From positions 20,558,020 to 20,622,019 of the forward strand of contig CM020620.1 in NCBI GenBank assembly GCA_009829735.1: a DNA stretch of 64,000 nt, given 5' to 3'. Position 1 is the first letter of the stretch. The number at the start of each line of letters is the position of its first letter. Source of the stretch: Pyropia yezoensis (Eukaryota; Rhodophyta; Bangiophyceae; Bangiales; Bangiaceae). Shown in pieces: positions 27,798 through 39,241 of the stretch. Under the pieces are notes generated by a model, which did no database searches, was not told where the DNA came from, and saw only the letters and a program-made list of their open reading frames with translations. The translations under genes and the position numbers were made by a program.

Positions 27798-29232
27798 GGG
27801 TGATGCAGAAGGGTCGAGGGGGGGGGGGAGCGAGTGGGGGAGGGGGAGAGCGAGGGCATGAAGAGGGCGGGTTGCCGGTTGAAGTAGAGGTCCGAGGGGA
27901 CGGGGGGGGCGGAGGTATCGGCAGGAGGCCAAGGCACAGGGCCTGCACGACGCGTCAATGGGCGCCCCACAGAATGCGGGCGAGGACGCGGGGTGGTGGT
28001 AGTGTGCACCCTCAATTTAGCCGCAGGCAGCCAGCCGGGGCCCAGGTGCGTCGCAGCTAATCCTCCTGGTGATTGGATGAGGGCTCGTTCATGTCGCGCG
28101 TGCCACCGATCTGGACGATGATTGGTAAAGAAAAGCGCGCGCTTTTCCTCGACTCAAAGGAGCGCGACCCCCCAGTGAATGCGCGCCCTTGGCGGGGGGC
28201 CCCCGCAGGGGATCAGCTGGGGAAGGGGACACCCCGTCCGCCAGGGCGGAAGAGGCGGGCACTCTGCCCATGCCGAGTCCGAGTGCCACGAATGCGACCC
28301 CCCCCCCACCCAGCGACGCATTGGCTGGTACCGTGTTCCTCGCGGTGACGCCCCTTCGTCGCCTATGGCTCTCTCTCTCGCCCGTCCCTTCCTTCCTCCC
28401 CCGTTTCCATCGCCATCTCCATGGTCCCTCCCCCTTCCCTCCCCTCACATCCCCCGGCACTCCCACTCCCCTCCTTTACTGCTTGCCTCCCACTGACTTG
28501 TGCTAGCTTCCTGGCCCTGCCCCCCCATCTGGCCCTATGCTAGTCTTTTGTCTGACTGGGGCAGGACTGCTTCGTGCGCGAGATGGTCTCACATCCGTTA
28601 TCGTCGCTGCCTTTGCTGCTATGGGATAGGGGGGGGGGAGGTGCTTGGGCACTGGCGGGGCTTGCTGCGGCTGCGGACTGGGTGAGTAGAGGGGTGTAGG
28701 GCGGTGAGACACTGACCGAGGTTGTTGAGGAGATGGATCCGCAGGGGTGTAGTGCATGCCACAGATCAAGGTGGAGTTTTAGCAGGGGGAAGACAAGGGG
28801 AATTCCAATGCTGCCCCCTTTTGCATGCGGCATGGGAGAGGGGAGGGGTAAGTGGGGGGAGGGAAAAGCGGGCAGCGTCATCGAGCTATAGCGTACATGG
28901 AAGGGGGGGACAGAAGATGACAGGGGAGGGATGAAGGCTTGATACCTGGGAGGGTCAAGATGAACGCAAAATCAGCCGTACTAGTGTAGCAGTACGTGTT
29001 CTCTAGTGTCTAGCAATACAAGTGTCGCAAGTACCTACTCCGCACCACGAGGAATGAGTTGGAGTTCCTTGAGGCTACTGTCAGATGGGCTGACCGGGGG
29101 CAGCCTAGCCCGATGGGCGAACTCATTCCTTCAGACGGGTCTGTGACGCGCGGTATCAGAGTTCGCCCCCCGAGGGGCGAACAGCGATTCCACCAACGCA
29201 ATCGAAAAGCAAACTCAAACTCGTTTAATCAT
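27798..29232. other. no gene seen
   Basis: Mixed purine-rich and pyrimidine-rich tracts with only short, low-complexity open frames on both strands. A hairpin with 9-bp arms (GTTCGCCCC/GGGGCGAAC) is at about 29160-29181. Confidence 0.5.
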
Positions 29233-30506
29233 GTATCCGTCTGACACCAGTTTTTCACAACTCGCATGTGAGAGAAGGTTCCCAGGCTGCGTTTTTCTCG
29301 AAAAACATATCAGCGGACTGGGCAGCAGCTCAGGAGTCCGACCGTCTTGTCCGTTTCTGCGGGCGATGCCTGGTTGCTGAGGAAAAAATCCACCCTCGTT
29401 TGGGGGGGTACACCAGTGTTTCACAACTCTCGTTTACATATCGGGGCAGCCATCTGGGGCACTTCTTACAGAGGTACAGCAGAAAAAACTTGATTGTATT
29501 CGTCGTCGTGGAGCATCTTTTCACGTCCGTCAACCAATGAGAGCTGAAGCAGCAGGGCCCCTTCGCGATCGTGACGTTCGGCATCACAGCCCGTGCGCTC
29601 CGAAAAGCATCCTCCCCTCCTCCGGGGTGGTTACGTCCCCCCCCCCGCCCCCCAAGAACGACAGAGCTCGCTGGTACTTCCGGCTGGTAGAGATGCTCGC
29701 CTGCTCCACGGGTAGCGCTTTGCGTCTAAACGAACGCGGGAGCAGATGCTCTTTTCGCACTTGAATGAGCCTGATGATAGCTCCTCCCTCGCCCCTCGCT
29801 GACTGCGACGCGTCCGTGAGGGGGGAGGGACGTGCTGGGGAAAGTGTGGGGCAGACTATTGTTGTGCAGCGGTGTGGGGTGCGCCTGCTGGCTCCCGCCA
29901 GCACCCTATCGAGAACAGCCGGGGGGGTTTATGGTAGGAAGGTGGGGTGGGTGAGGGCACGCGGGAAGAGACGCTTGCGCCACCGTCAGCCCACTGCAGC
30001 AAAGAGAGAGGTACTGATAGGCCGGGACAGGCTCACAGACGTGATCTGCTCTTCTGGTGACTCTGCCAAAGTGCTCAAACCCGGGATAGGAGGAGGAAGA
30101 GGGCAGCGGGGCACAGGTGGGGCGAGCGGACGCACGGATGCGTTGCGAAGCAGTCGGATTCGGTCCAACAATCAGTCAGATGAGCGTTCCGGGGTGGTAA
30201 TTAGAGCCAATTCGACCTCTAGGAGCGCTCTCTTTTCCGCCCGTGAGGCTACGGTCGCGCACCTGTGCACCTATTTTTTCTTGTTTTATATCGTTGAAGA
30301 GCCTGTGAGCTGGCGCACCCAACAGTGCGACTCACGAACACCCCCTCGCACTGAATCATACTTTAGTACGAGTTGCCTTGCGGCTGCCGCCGACTTCTGC
30401 GGCCGTTCGGAAGGGGTTCTCGTATGTGAACACTGTGGGATTTTTATGTAAGCGGAAGTTGTGAAAAACTGGTGTCACTTGTGAAAAACTGGTGTCAGAC
30501 GGATAC
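29233..30506. mobile_element. TIR-bounded insertion, 1274 bp, likely nonautonomous
   Basis: A perfect 28-bp terminal inverted repeat: 29233-29260 on the plus strand equals the reverse complement of 30479-30506 (ends GTATCCGTCTGACACC). A second partial copy of the right repeat lies just inside at 30459-30477, and a diverged copy of the left repeat near 29412-29430. Inside, only one longer frame (29765-30451, no recognised family) is open. No target duplication is obvious. The superfamily is not assignable from the ends alone. Confidence 0.65.
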
Positions 30507-32563
30507 GCCGCCCGCTCGGCCGCTGCAGGAGACCGCAAACGGCAGCACCGCCCATCAACGTTCGCACTGGTCCCGCACGAAAGCTGATCAGGAACAGGGA
30601 GCGATTCTCTGGGGGCTCCTCCGACATCATTGCTGCACACGGACCGACTCTTGCCAGCAAGGGCGCGAGGATCCCAACCGATCCCCCGACAGAACCACGC
30701 TTAAAACCATATATATCATATTTGGACGTTGAAATCCAGAGTATACACCGGACTCTAACGACCGAACTCCATGGCATGGACCAAACACAAACAGATGGAC
30801 ACTGTATTTGTAATAAAGTTTAATGCGCCCGAATCCCCCCAACCCCCCCCAATGAACCCCCTGCTGCCCAGTAAACCCCTCTTGACTGGATGCTCCCTCT
30901 CAGTCAAGGCTCCTATTTTCTCGGCTCCGGTGGGAGCGGTGGGGACCCACCGCGGCCGCCATCGCCGCCGCCGGCTGGCTATCGCCCTCCCGCAACCACC
31001 ACCGCCGCCGTCGGCTGGCCGCCACCCTCGCCGCCGCCAGCCGGCCGCTGCCCCCCCGGCGTTCCCGCCGCCGCCGCCGCCGCCGCCCGCTGGCCGCCAC
31101 ACCCGCCGCCGCCGGCCGGCCGCTGCCCCCCCGCCGCGGCTGCCGCCGCCGCCGCCGGCTGCTCATCGCCCTCCCGTCGCGGCCACCGCGGCCGCCGGCT
31201 CTCTGGTGGCCCCTCCGGCGCCCGCTGTCCGCTTCTCTCCCTCATCTGCCGCTGCCGCTTACGCCGCCGTCTGGCCGCCCCCGCCGCCGCTACCGCCAGC
31301 TGGTCGCTGCCCCCCCTGCCACCGCCAGCTGGCGGCCACCCCCGCCACTACCGGCTGGCCGCCGCCCTCGCCGCCGCCGGCTGGCCGCCGCCTACGCCGC
31401 CGCCAGCAGGCTACCCTTCCCCCCATTCCGCCGCCACCGCCACTGGCGCTGCCGCCTGGTCATCGCCCTCTCGCTACGGCCACCGCCGCTGCCGACGCCG
31501 CCGCCGCCGCCGCCGTCATTGTTCTCCCCCCCCCCCGAAGGAGTCGCGGCAGCCGCCGCCGTGGCCGCCGCCATCCCCCCCCCCCCCCCTAAAACCGTCG
31601 TTGCCGCCGCCACCGCCGTCACCGTCGTCGGCTCCACCGCCGCCGTCGCCGACACCGCCGCCGCCGTCGCCGCCATCCTACCCCCCTCTCTCCCTAAACA
31701 TGTTGCAGCAGCCGCCGCCGTCGCCGCTGCCATCGTTCCCGCCCCCCCCGAAACCGTCGTCGCGGCCGCCACAGCAGCCGCCGCCGCCGCCGGGCACGGC
31801 AGAAGTGTGGCAGGCCTTGTGGCGGAGCAGGGCCTGGCATGTAAGCGGCGATTGGGATCTTGGACGAGGTGTTCAGCCTGGGGGCTCTCGCCTCGACGTC
31901 TTGAGTGTGCGGGCTGGGCGGCGCTATGCGCAGCCGCACTTGCACAGCGGACATGGTCTGTTGTGGGTTGTGTACGCGGCCAGCCCTGCGGCCCCACTCG
32001 TCAAATGTATCCACCTCTTGTCTGGATGAGAGAGCTGCATCTGGCATCGTTAAAGGAGCCCCGCCTATCCCCATTTAACGAGCGGCAGGTGCGTGGCCAG
32101 TGGCAGCGACGTCCGCCGCGGCCTGCGCACGCGACGGCGCTCCTGGCGCGTGTGCCGCTGAGCAAATTTGGCACGTGTCGTGGTTTGTCCCAGCTATGGT
32201 GCTATCCAGGCCGATGCCCACACCAACCACAGCCGTGTAGGCATGCCATGCAGCCTCCCCCACACAAGAACCGGACAACAAGCAAGAACACCTCCCGCGA
32301 GGCCGTAGAGGACGAGGTACTTGGCCGCATAAACGGCTGACTCGCCCCTCTTCGCCACGCAAGCTGCCACTGACGTCCCGCCCGCGACTGCAACCGCGCG
32401 CATCACCGCCGTGCGGCGAGCCAGGGGCACCACTGTCGCCAGCGACCGCTACGTCACAGCCAGGGGTAGGTGAGCGCGAGAAGAAGCGGGGATGTGACCC
32501 CCCCACATCTAATAGCCACCTTTGATGGCAGAGCCGCGTGGCATGGGGCGGCCTGCGACCCGT
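30507..32563. other. CCG/GCC low-complexity block, no supported gene
   Basis: From about 30950 to 31800 the sequence is imperfect (CCG)n/(GCC)n repeat. All frames give Pro-, Ala- or Arg-rich strings, so long open frames here mean little. 31800-32560 is more complex but has no recognisable gene. Confidence 0.55.
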
Positions 32564-35209
32564 TCATCCAAGCTTTCCCGCACGACGAGCCTGGCGCTTA
32601 CGCTTCGAGCGCTTGCGTCTTGTGCGACCAAGAGTTGACGGCGACGCAGATGCGGCCATCGTTGACGGGTCGCTCGTTGATGGCATCACTGCTCGTGGCG
32701 ACGCGGCCGTCGCGGAAGTCCCATCCGTTGGAAGCAGGAGGTAGAGAGCACGTGCCAAGCAGTACATTGTGTGTCCAAGCAACACGTACAGATCGCTCCC
32801 ATCGAGCACAAACGCGTTGGCCGCTAAAGGATGGTTCACAGCTCTCACAGACACTTTGCGCAAGCCCGCATACACAAAAATGGACCGTCGACCCCAGTCG
32901 CCATAGCCCTGCGGACCGCCGTAGAACTGCATTGCAGCTGCGTCCTTGCCGACCCACCCCATGTTTTCCAGCGACTTCTTCACATCGCTCGCGCTCAAGA
33001 CGGTCGCAGCCGAAGGCTTGGAGTGTTTCTCCTGACACCATTCCGCATCAAGCTCGCCACGGGAGACGACTCCTGGAACGTCGTTCAGAGCACGGCGAAA
33101 GCCAACGCCATCAACAGCAGAAGCAGAATGGGGCAGTTTAAACATGGATTGGCACATGATGTTCTCGGAAACCTTACCGCCGAGCAGGTCGTTAATCGTC
33201 CACCCACCTGTAGATGCGCCTGCTCCTGCCAAGTAGATCACACCGGTACGCTCCACGGTAGCGTCTACGCGGACGTCGGACAGCAGCTGGCTGATGCCGT
33301 CTGGACGTATGACGAGGCTTTCCTCAAGCACTTCGACCGGCAGCAGCGTAGCAGCAAGCACGTTGTCGCGAAAAACAGAGTTGCGGTGCTCCCAGAATGA
33401 CGAGTACGAGAGGTCGTCATCCATGGAGTCTGTCACCAGCCGGCTGTCCACTGCCATCAGCACCTTGACCAGGTTGGCTTTGGGAGCAACCAGTAGCTTC
33501 TCGACAAAGAGCTCCACGGAGCGCCAGAGCATGCCACCCAAAAGCGCGTTCACCTCGGCCACGTAGAAGCGCTCGATGGAGATCTTGGTCCCAGTGTCCA
33601 CTTGCAGCCGCCACATGGCCTTGTTCGCAGCTGGAGATACTCCGGTTGCTTCTCCGGCACCCGCGCACATGGCGTCGAGAAGACGAATCTTCTGCGTGAT
33701 CAGGTCACCTGGCGGGAGTGCCATGAGTGGTTCGGCTGCCCGCCCAGATGCCGAGCGCTCGGAAAGCATCAGCGAGGACTCCATGACTACAAAGTACGCC
33801 ACGCCTAGCCCCGACCCGGCCTCTACGATTGAGCAAGCCTCCGAGCGAGTGGGAAACCGCAGGTCCAAGACCTTGTCCGAACAGATCTGGCCGCCGATGC
33901 CAGTCCGCAGCTTGCCAATTTCGTCAACTAGGAAAGCAACGACGTCATTGTCACTTCCGCGACCAGCCCGTGACTCCACCAGCGCCTTCACCTCCTCACA
34001 GACATCCTCTAAGGTGAACTGTTTCTCCCTGTGGTCTCCATAGAAGTTCTTAAGGAAGTCCGTGAAAAGGTCTGACGGCGACGTGCGAGGGTCAGACAGG
34101 TCGACCAGCTCGTTGAAAAGGACGCACACGTACAGCAACAGGTAGCACTTGAACTCTGCCCCATCCTCTCGGCTACTCAGCCCAATCCGCTCCAGTAGGC
34201 TCACGCGGTACGAGACGTTAAAGTTCGCCGCCTGAACAACCACTCCTCGGCCAGAAACTGTGCCACTGGGCTGGGCCAGAACCACCGCCTCAGGGTCGTC
34301 AGCGTCCGTTGCGCCGCCCACCTGCTTCGTCACGGGCACCGAGGGCTCACCATCGGTAAACTTGTACAGGTAGCGGGCTGCCTCACGAAGCGCAAGTGTC
34401 TTGCCCAGCCCAAACGACGACACCATGCAAAGCAAAGGTAGACGTCCAGGAGAAATCCAGGGATGCTGTGCGTCCTTGGGAACGGCGCTGCAAGCCTCCT
34501 CCACGACACCCACCAGGTCCACCCAAAAGCCAGGCACAGATAGAAGCCTCACCTCTGGTCGGTACGGGAATGGCTGAACGACACGATCAAAGTCCGGAGG
34601 GCTACGACCTCGCTCCTCATGCGGATAGCGCAGCGCCTTCATCCGAGCCAGCACCCGCCGCACAGGGCCCCTTGAACGAGCCACAATGAGAGCCGTTGAC
34701 AAATCTTGCTCGCGCGCCTTCGAATCTTCAATCAGCCGTATCAGCTGCGCTCGCAGCACTGCGTCAGAGCCACCCAGAGCACCAATATGCTCCGTGAGCT
34801 GCTGCCTGCTCAACTTGGCCGCCTCCAACTGCTTCTCAAGCCCATCAGCATCAGCAGCAGCACCGTCTAGAGATGCTTTCTGCGCAATTGCCCGAGACCG
34901 TCTGCTAATCTCCTCCGGGGTGTCGCCATCGCCCGACAATTTAGTACCAGCGGGACCGCACCGCACAAGAAGCGCAGGTTGAAGCTTGCCGATAGACACA
35001 GAGGTGAGGTGTGTACCAGAAAATGTTGAATGCTGAGGCCGGAAGCTCTTCAGAACAAGCCCCGGCTCGCGCGGAAGGAGACACTGGGAGCCATGGTTGC
35101 TATGAAAGAACTGAATAGGACGGTTGGTGGAAGTGCACAACGGTTCAAGAAAGGCCGCAGTTGAGACTCTGCCCGGTGCCGCAGGCACAATGACGAAAGC
35201 CGCCTTCCG
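32564..35209 (-). CDS. P-loop NTPase, Crinkler/RHS-like (tentative)
   Basis: Open minus-strand frame of about 880 codons between stops. A coiled-coil-like segment (LEKQLEAAKLSRQQLTEH) comes first, then a Walker A-like SSFGLGKT near 34415 and a Walker B-like VVAFLVDEIGKL near 33925, then a long alpha/beta region and a very basic C-terminal tail (RTRRKRSKRKRQARR), possibly a nuclear signal. The layout, an ATPase with an unusual GLGKT loop and a long C-terminal region, recalls the NTPases of Crinkler/RHS-type proteins; this assignment is inference. The first in-frame ATG comes only after about 185 codons (near MKALRYPHEE), past the coiled coil, so the true start is probably in an upstream exon or lost. 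Codon use and length strongly suggest a real gene. Confidence 0.55.
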   Translation of the reverse strand, partial: RKAAFVIVPAAPGRVSTAAFLEPLCTSTNRPIQFFHSNHGSQCLLPREPGLVLKSFRPQHSTFSGTHLTSVSIGKLQPALLVRCGPAGTKLSGDGDTPEEISRRSRAIAQKASLDGAAADADGLEKQLEAAKLSRQQLTEHIGALGGSDAVLRAQLIRLIEDSKAREQDLSTALIVARSRGPVRRVLARMKALRYPHEERGRSPPDFDRVVQPFPYRPEVRLLSVPGFWVDLVGVVEEACSAVPKDAQHPWISPGRLPLLCMVSSFGLGKTLALREAARYLYKFTDGEPSVPVTKQVGGATDADDPEAVVLAQPSGTVSGRGVVVQAANFNVSYRVSLLERIGLSSREDGAEFKCYLLLYVCVLFNELVDLSDPRTSPSDLFTDFLKNFYGDHREKQFTLEDVCEEVKALVESRAGRGSDNDVVAFLVDEIGKLRTGIGGQICSDKVLDLRFPTRSEACSIVEAGSGLGVAYFVVMESSLMLSERSASGRAAEPLMALPPGDLITQKIRLLDAMCAGAGEATGVSPAANKAMWRLQVDTGTKISIERFYVAEVNALLGGMLWRSVELFVEKLLVAPKANLVKVLMAVDSRLVTDSMDDDLSYSSFWEHRNSVFRDNVLAATLLPVEVLEESLVIRPDGISQLLSDVRVDATVERTGVIYLAGAGASTGGWTINDLLGGKVSENIMCQSMFKLPHSASAVDGVGFRRALNDVPGVVSRGELDAEWCQEKHSKPSAATVLSASDVKKSLENMGWVGKDAAAMQFYGGPQGYGDWGRRSIFVYAGLRKVSVRAVNHPLAANAFVLDGSDLYVLLGHTMYCLARALYLLLPTDGTSATAASPRAVMPSTSDPSTMAASASPSTLGRTRRKRSKRKRQARRAGKLG

Positions 35210-35220
35210 CTAGCGGAAGG
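35203..35220. repeat. 18-bp perfect palindrome
   Basis: CCTTCCGCTAGCGGAAGG is its own reverse complement. It sits at the upstream end of the NTPase frame and contains the stop that closes it. Confidence 0.7.
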
Positions 35221-36299
35221 CCCGCACGACCAAAGCCCCCATCCGCAATCGGAAGGCCCGCGGTGATGCCCTGCCAGCGGCGGCGGACGGCCCACGGCGG
35301 CGGCCAGCCCGCGACGACCGACGGCCTGCGGCGGGAGACGGCCCGCAGCAGCGGCCAGCCCGCAGCAGCAGACGGCCCGAGGCGGCAAACGCCTTGCGGC
35401 GGCAGACGGTCCGCGGCGGCAGACGGCCCGCGGCGGCAGACCGTCAGGCGGGGAAAGCAGCGAGAGCGGATCAGAAGAGCACCCTGCGGCGCCAGCAGCC
35501 GTCAGCGGCGACGGGGAGGCCACGGGACGACGGAGCAGCTGCCCGAAGCGCGTTGTCGCCCGAAGCGCGTTGTCGCTTGCGGCGCAGGGCGTGGAGGGCA
35601 GCTGATGGCCGGATGAGAAGTGTCTGTTGGTTGTGGAGGGGAGAGCGATGTGCAGCTTCGCAGAGGAACGTCTTGAGTCAGTTGGCACACGTGTCACTGG
35701 CCTCCTGGCACTGCAACAGACGCCAAAACATGCGGAGACGGCCTGGAAACGCACATCACAGGACAACGCGAAATCCTGTGGCGACCTGGAAAGCCCTCTT
35801 GAAATCGACCAGGGCCTCATCAGGTATGTACGCTCCGCCATGCCCTTCGCCACGCCCATCACTCAATGCCACGGGGACCCGCTTGCACCCTGGAGCGCAG
35901 CTCCTGCCCAAACCGTCTCCTGCCCACTCCCCCACCCCCCTCACGTACCTGACTTCTATGCTACTCACCCCCACCTCGGCTCTCCTGACCACCCCCCCAC
36001 TTCCTCGCTTGCCGGACTACCATGTGCACCTCCCCCGCCTTGGCTCTTTCGCTGTGTCTCGTACCAGCCGCACCCCTTCTGTCCACCGCACCTTACTTGG
36101 GAGCCCCACCCCCTCTGTCTACTCCACCCTTCGCTTTTCCAGAGTTTCTTCTGGCTGACCTGTTCTTCTGTGCGAAGGTGAGTGACGAGTGCGTCTTGAT
36201 GAGGACCGAGGTCGCGGGGAGAGTGGCCAAGCGGGAGCTGCCGTCGAGAGATCCAGTGGGGAGGTTGGAGGGCGGCGTGGTGGCATGAGGGGTGGAGGA
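35210..36299. other. no supported gene; short GC repeats at 35260-35460
   Basis: 35260-35460 is an imperfect tandem repeat of about 18 bases (GCGGCAGACGGCCCGCG-like). A plus frame at 35627-35880 (EERLESVGTRVTGLLALQQ) has protein-like composition but no recognised family and runs into Pro-rich sequence. Confidence 0.4.
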
Positions 36300-36705
36300 G
36301 CTGCCGAGGGGAGAATAAGTGTGAATAGTGGGGAGCAGTGGCATCGCCATCACGCTGTGACCCACCAACTCACGCGCACGGTCCGTGACCGGTGGGCTTC
36401 ACGATGCGGTACGGCTGCACGTACTCTGTTTACCCTTCCCTTCCTCTTTTGGTCCCCTTCTGTCTGATCCCCTATGCCCAGTGATTGACGAGCGTGGCTG
36501 GGGGAGCACTTGGGTCGGGGGCAGGGGTGTGAGGGAAAGCTGCCGAGGGGAGACCCAGCGTGCTTGGGGGGGGTGAGGCGCCGTTGCTCCGCATGGGAGC
36601 TGGGGCTGAGCGGCTGCCGAGGGGAGAGCAAGTGTGAGGGGGGGGGGGCGGTGGCACCGCACTCACACTATGTCCCATGAACTCACACGCACGGTACAGG
36701 GGACT
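36300..36705 (+). repeat. imperfect direct repeat, period about 308 bp
   Basis: A block with GCTGCCGAGGGGAGA followed by a segment ending ACTCACGCGCACGGT (36300-36392) recurs at 36610-36700 (ACTCACACGCACGGT). GCTGCCGAGGGGAGA also occurs alone near 36540. No coding potential seen. Confidence 0.45.
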
Positions 36706-37267
36706 TTGCTACGTGACAGGAGTGATTGACTGGACTGGACAGGAGGGGTTGGGTGGATGCGAGTGGAGAGGCAAGCGATGAAGACGTGGGTGGGCGGAGA
36801 AGAGGGAGCAGGGTAGCAACAATCGAAGAAGTTGTGTATGTATGACCTGCTTACAATCGATGAACCCAGCCAAGAGGAGCCGTCGCGTCAAAGCTGAACC
36901 CGGACGGTTGGGACAAGCTCTGGTGTGCTCGGCTCGTAGGGCCCCTCCACACCCCTTCCCCGCGAGGTGCCAGGCGAGGACGGGCCACGTGGGGTGGGGA
37001 TGTGGACGCACCCCCCCCCCGCAACACCACCGCAGAGACGGTCCGGCCGAGCGAACGGTCCGCGTGAGGCGGCGGTAGCGAGGAGAGGAATTCCATATAC
37101 CCAAATGGTTGCACAATTAGGCGTAAAACGTGGCGAGCCAGGTGGCGTACTGCGTTGCTTGAATCCGAGAGCGCATTACAATATTGGCAACAATATTTAC
37201 ATGCTTTCCAAACTGATTCGCATCTGGGGGCACTCCTGGAGAATCAGCCGCGCCATGCGCCGCATCT
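36706..37267. other. no gene seen
   Basis: Unremarkable sequence with short frames on both strands and a poly-C run near 37010. Confidence 0.45.
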
Positions 37268-37269
37268 GA

Positions 37270-37350
37270 GAGCACAGCTAACCACGTCCATCTCAACGCC
37301 CCAAATATTCATTCTAGGATGCCACGTATGGCACGTGGCGGCCTGTGAGT
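37270..37350 (+). mobile_element. Harbinger-like left terminus, second copy (relict)
   Basis: GAGCACAGCTAACCACGTC at 37270 followed by GGATGCCACGT and ACGTGGCGGCC near 37317-37342 parallels the left end of the 41734 Harbinger element (GAGCACGTCTAACGACGT, then GGATGCCACGT and ACGTGGCCGCC). Order and spacing of the blocks are alike, so this looks like the end of a related, older element. No matching right end was found. Confidence 0.4.
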
Positions 37351-39241
37351 GGAGTGCCCATTTACAAATCTGGTGCCCCAATCGATTCGGATGGACTTGT
37401 GTAGAACGGCGTCAACGGGCGGTATACGATTGGGCACCGACACACATAGCGACGTTCCACTGTTTTCCATTTTTTAAAAATGTAAAACTTGGCTGCCTGG
37501 CGTGTTGTGTGTATCGAGTGCACGCTGTCAATCGACCGGCTTTCGAAGCGCAATCGTCGCTCGGTGCATGGCTGTATGGCGCGACACGTCGGTGATCACG
37601 CGCGATCCTAGCCGGTCATGGGCGATCATGGGCGATCGAGAAGCGGTCGTCGCTGGTCAATTTTCATAAAACGGAGCCCTCGGCGTGCCACGACGCAGCC
37701 GTGTCGGGCCACGTCCCCATGTTGGTGTGCGTTTGAATCCCAACCTCAGCGATGGCAGCCCGCCGAGGCCTGCCATTGGTGGCGCGTGGCCGAGCATGGT
37801 CCTCCAAGCCCCCCCAGTCCCTGGATTATTTTTCGTGATCGTTTCTAGCAGGCGTTGAAGCGTGCGTGTGTGGCGCACAGGCTCGTCTCCTGCGCGGCTG
37901 CCGGCCAGTGGCGACCAAAGCGCCGCGCTGTCAACGCCCCCGCACTCCTATCGTGTGTGCTCCGCGCACCCACAGGGGTGCATAGAGCTCACCCACTGGC
38001 CAGCTGTGTGGCGCGACGCGGGAGTGGCGGCGTACGCCCTCGCTTGGGCGCCTCCCAAAGGCACCTGGACGCTTTCCCGGGAGTGTCTGGCGCCGCCGGG
38101 TCGTCGAACTGAGGGGGGGGGGGGGGGGGGCGAAGGGAAGGGGGGGCTGGCTCCCGCGAAATCGGCCCCACGCAGGCCTACAGCGCCTGAGCGGGGTGTG
38201 TCGCGCCCCCCACGCCACAAAAACCGCCGTCCGCGGCCAGCGGGAGGGTGGCCGGCTTCGAGGGAGTCGTTGCTGAGCGCTGGCGCGCAGAAGAATCTTT
38301 TGGCGGCCTCCCCCTTTCGTGCGTGGTGGTGGGGGGGGGTTGGGCGATCCGCCCGCCTGATTGGCAGGACCAGGGGGCATCGGATTGGCGAGTGGGCGGG
38401 GTGAGGGCTGGGGCGGGAGCTCCTGGGGGGGGGGTGTGTGCTGGATGGTGGACCGGGCTGTGCCCCCCCCCCCCCTGAAGTGTGCAGGAGGCGTGGGGAG
38501 CGGCCTCCCCCGCCCAGCGCTTGGTTCGAGGGGGGGAGGACACTCGGCGGGACGAGGGGGCGCCGGACTGGCGGGAGGGCACCGAATTGCCGGGGGGGCG
38601 GGGGGGGTGCGCGGGAGGGCACTCCAGGGGGGGGGGGTCCGTAGGTTAGATTGTGTGTCGCGTTGTGCCTCGCCCCCCTGAACAGGGCAGGTGACGTGGG
38701 GTGCGGCTCCCCCCCCGCCCAACGCTTGATTTTGAGGGGGGGGGACACCCCGCGGGACGATGGGGCGGCCGATTGGCGGGAGAGCGGGGGGGGTGGCGCG
38801 AGAGAGCGCTTCTGGGGGACGGGGTGCGTGGGTTGCAACGTGGGTCGCGCTGTGCCCCCCCCCCCTGAATAGGGCAGGGGGGATGGGGGGTGCCCCCCCA
38901 CCCACACGGACCTGAGAGGAGGGGCACCCCCCTGGATCGCGTTCTGGGGGGGGGGGGGGGGGGGGTGGCGCTTGCACCAGGCGCGCCCCCCCCGTGCAAC
39001 ACGGTCAGAGGGGGGGGGGTGCCGCCCCCCGATTTAAGTGGGGGGGTGGCACGCCGTCCTGCACGGCAAGCCCGACCCGTTTCCCGTCGCTGTGGTCACC
39101 GTCCCCTTCCCGCCGGCGCCAACCTGCCCGCGCACTCATTTCTCTCTCGCGTGCGGCCCCTGCCTGGCTTCGCCGGGTGCGGGGCTCGCCGCCCTCTCCC
39201 GCGCGCCGTCACTCACGCACACCACCATTACCTACCCTTCC
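37351..39241. other. G/C homopolymer-rich region, no gene
   Basis: From about 38110 to 39050 the plus strand has repeated long G runs and C runs. Pro- or Gly-rich open frames on both strands follow from these and are not credible genes. Confidence 0.5.

Noticed and set aside
29765-30451. 228-codon plus-strand frame inside the 1274-bp TIR element
   Set aside because: Composition irregular, no transposase motif (no DDE pattern, no zinc finger); probably chance in GC-rich DNA.
30771-31800. Long Pro/Ala-rich open frames on both strands
   Set aside because: They arise from imperfect CCG/GCC repeats, which lack stops in most frames. No domain, no start context, all frames look alike.
37850-39050. 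Long Pro- and Gly-rich frames around G and C runs
   Set aside because: Explained by homopolymer tracts on a GC-rich background; no domain content.
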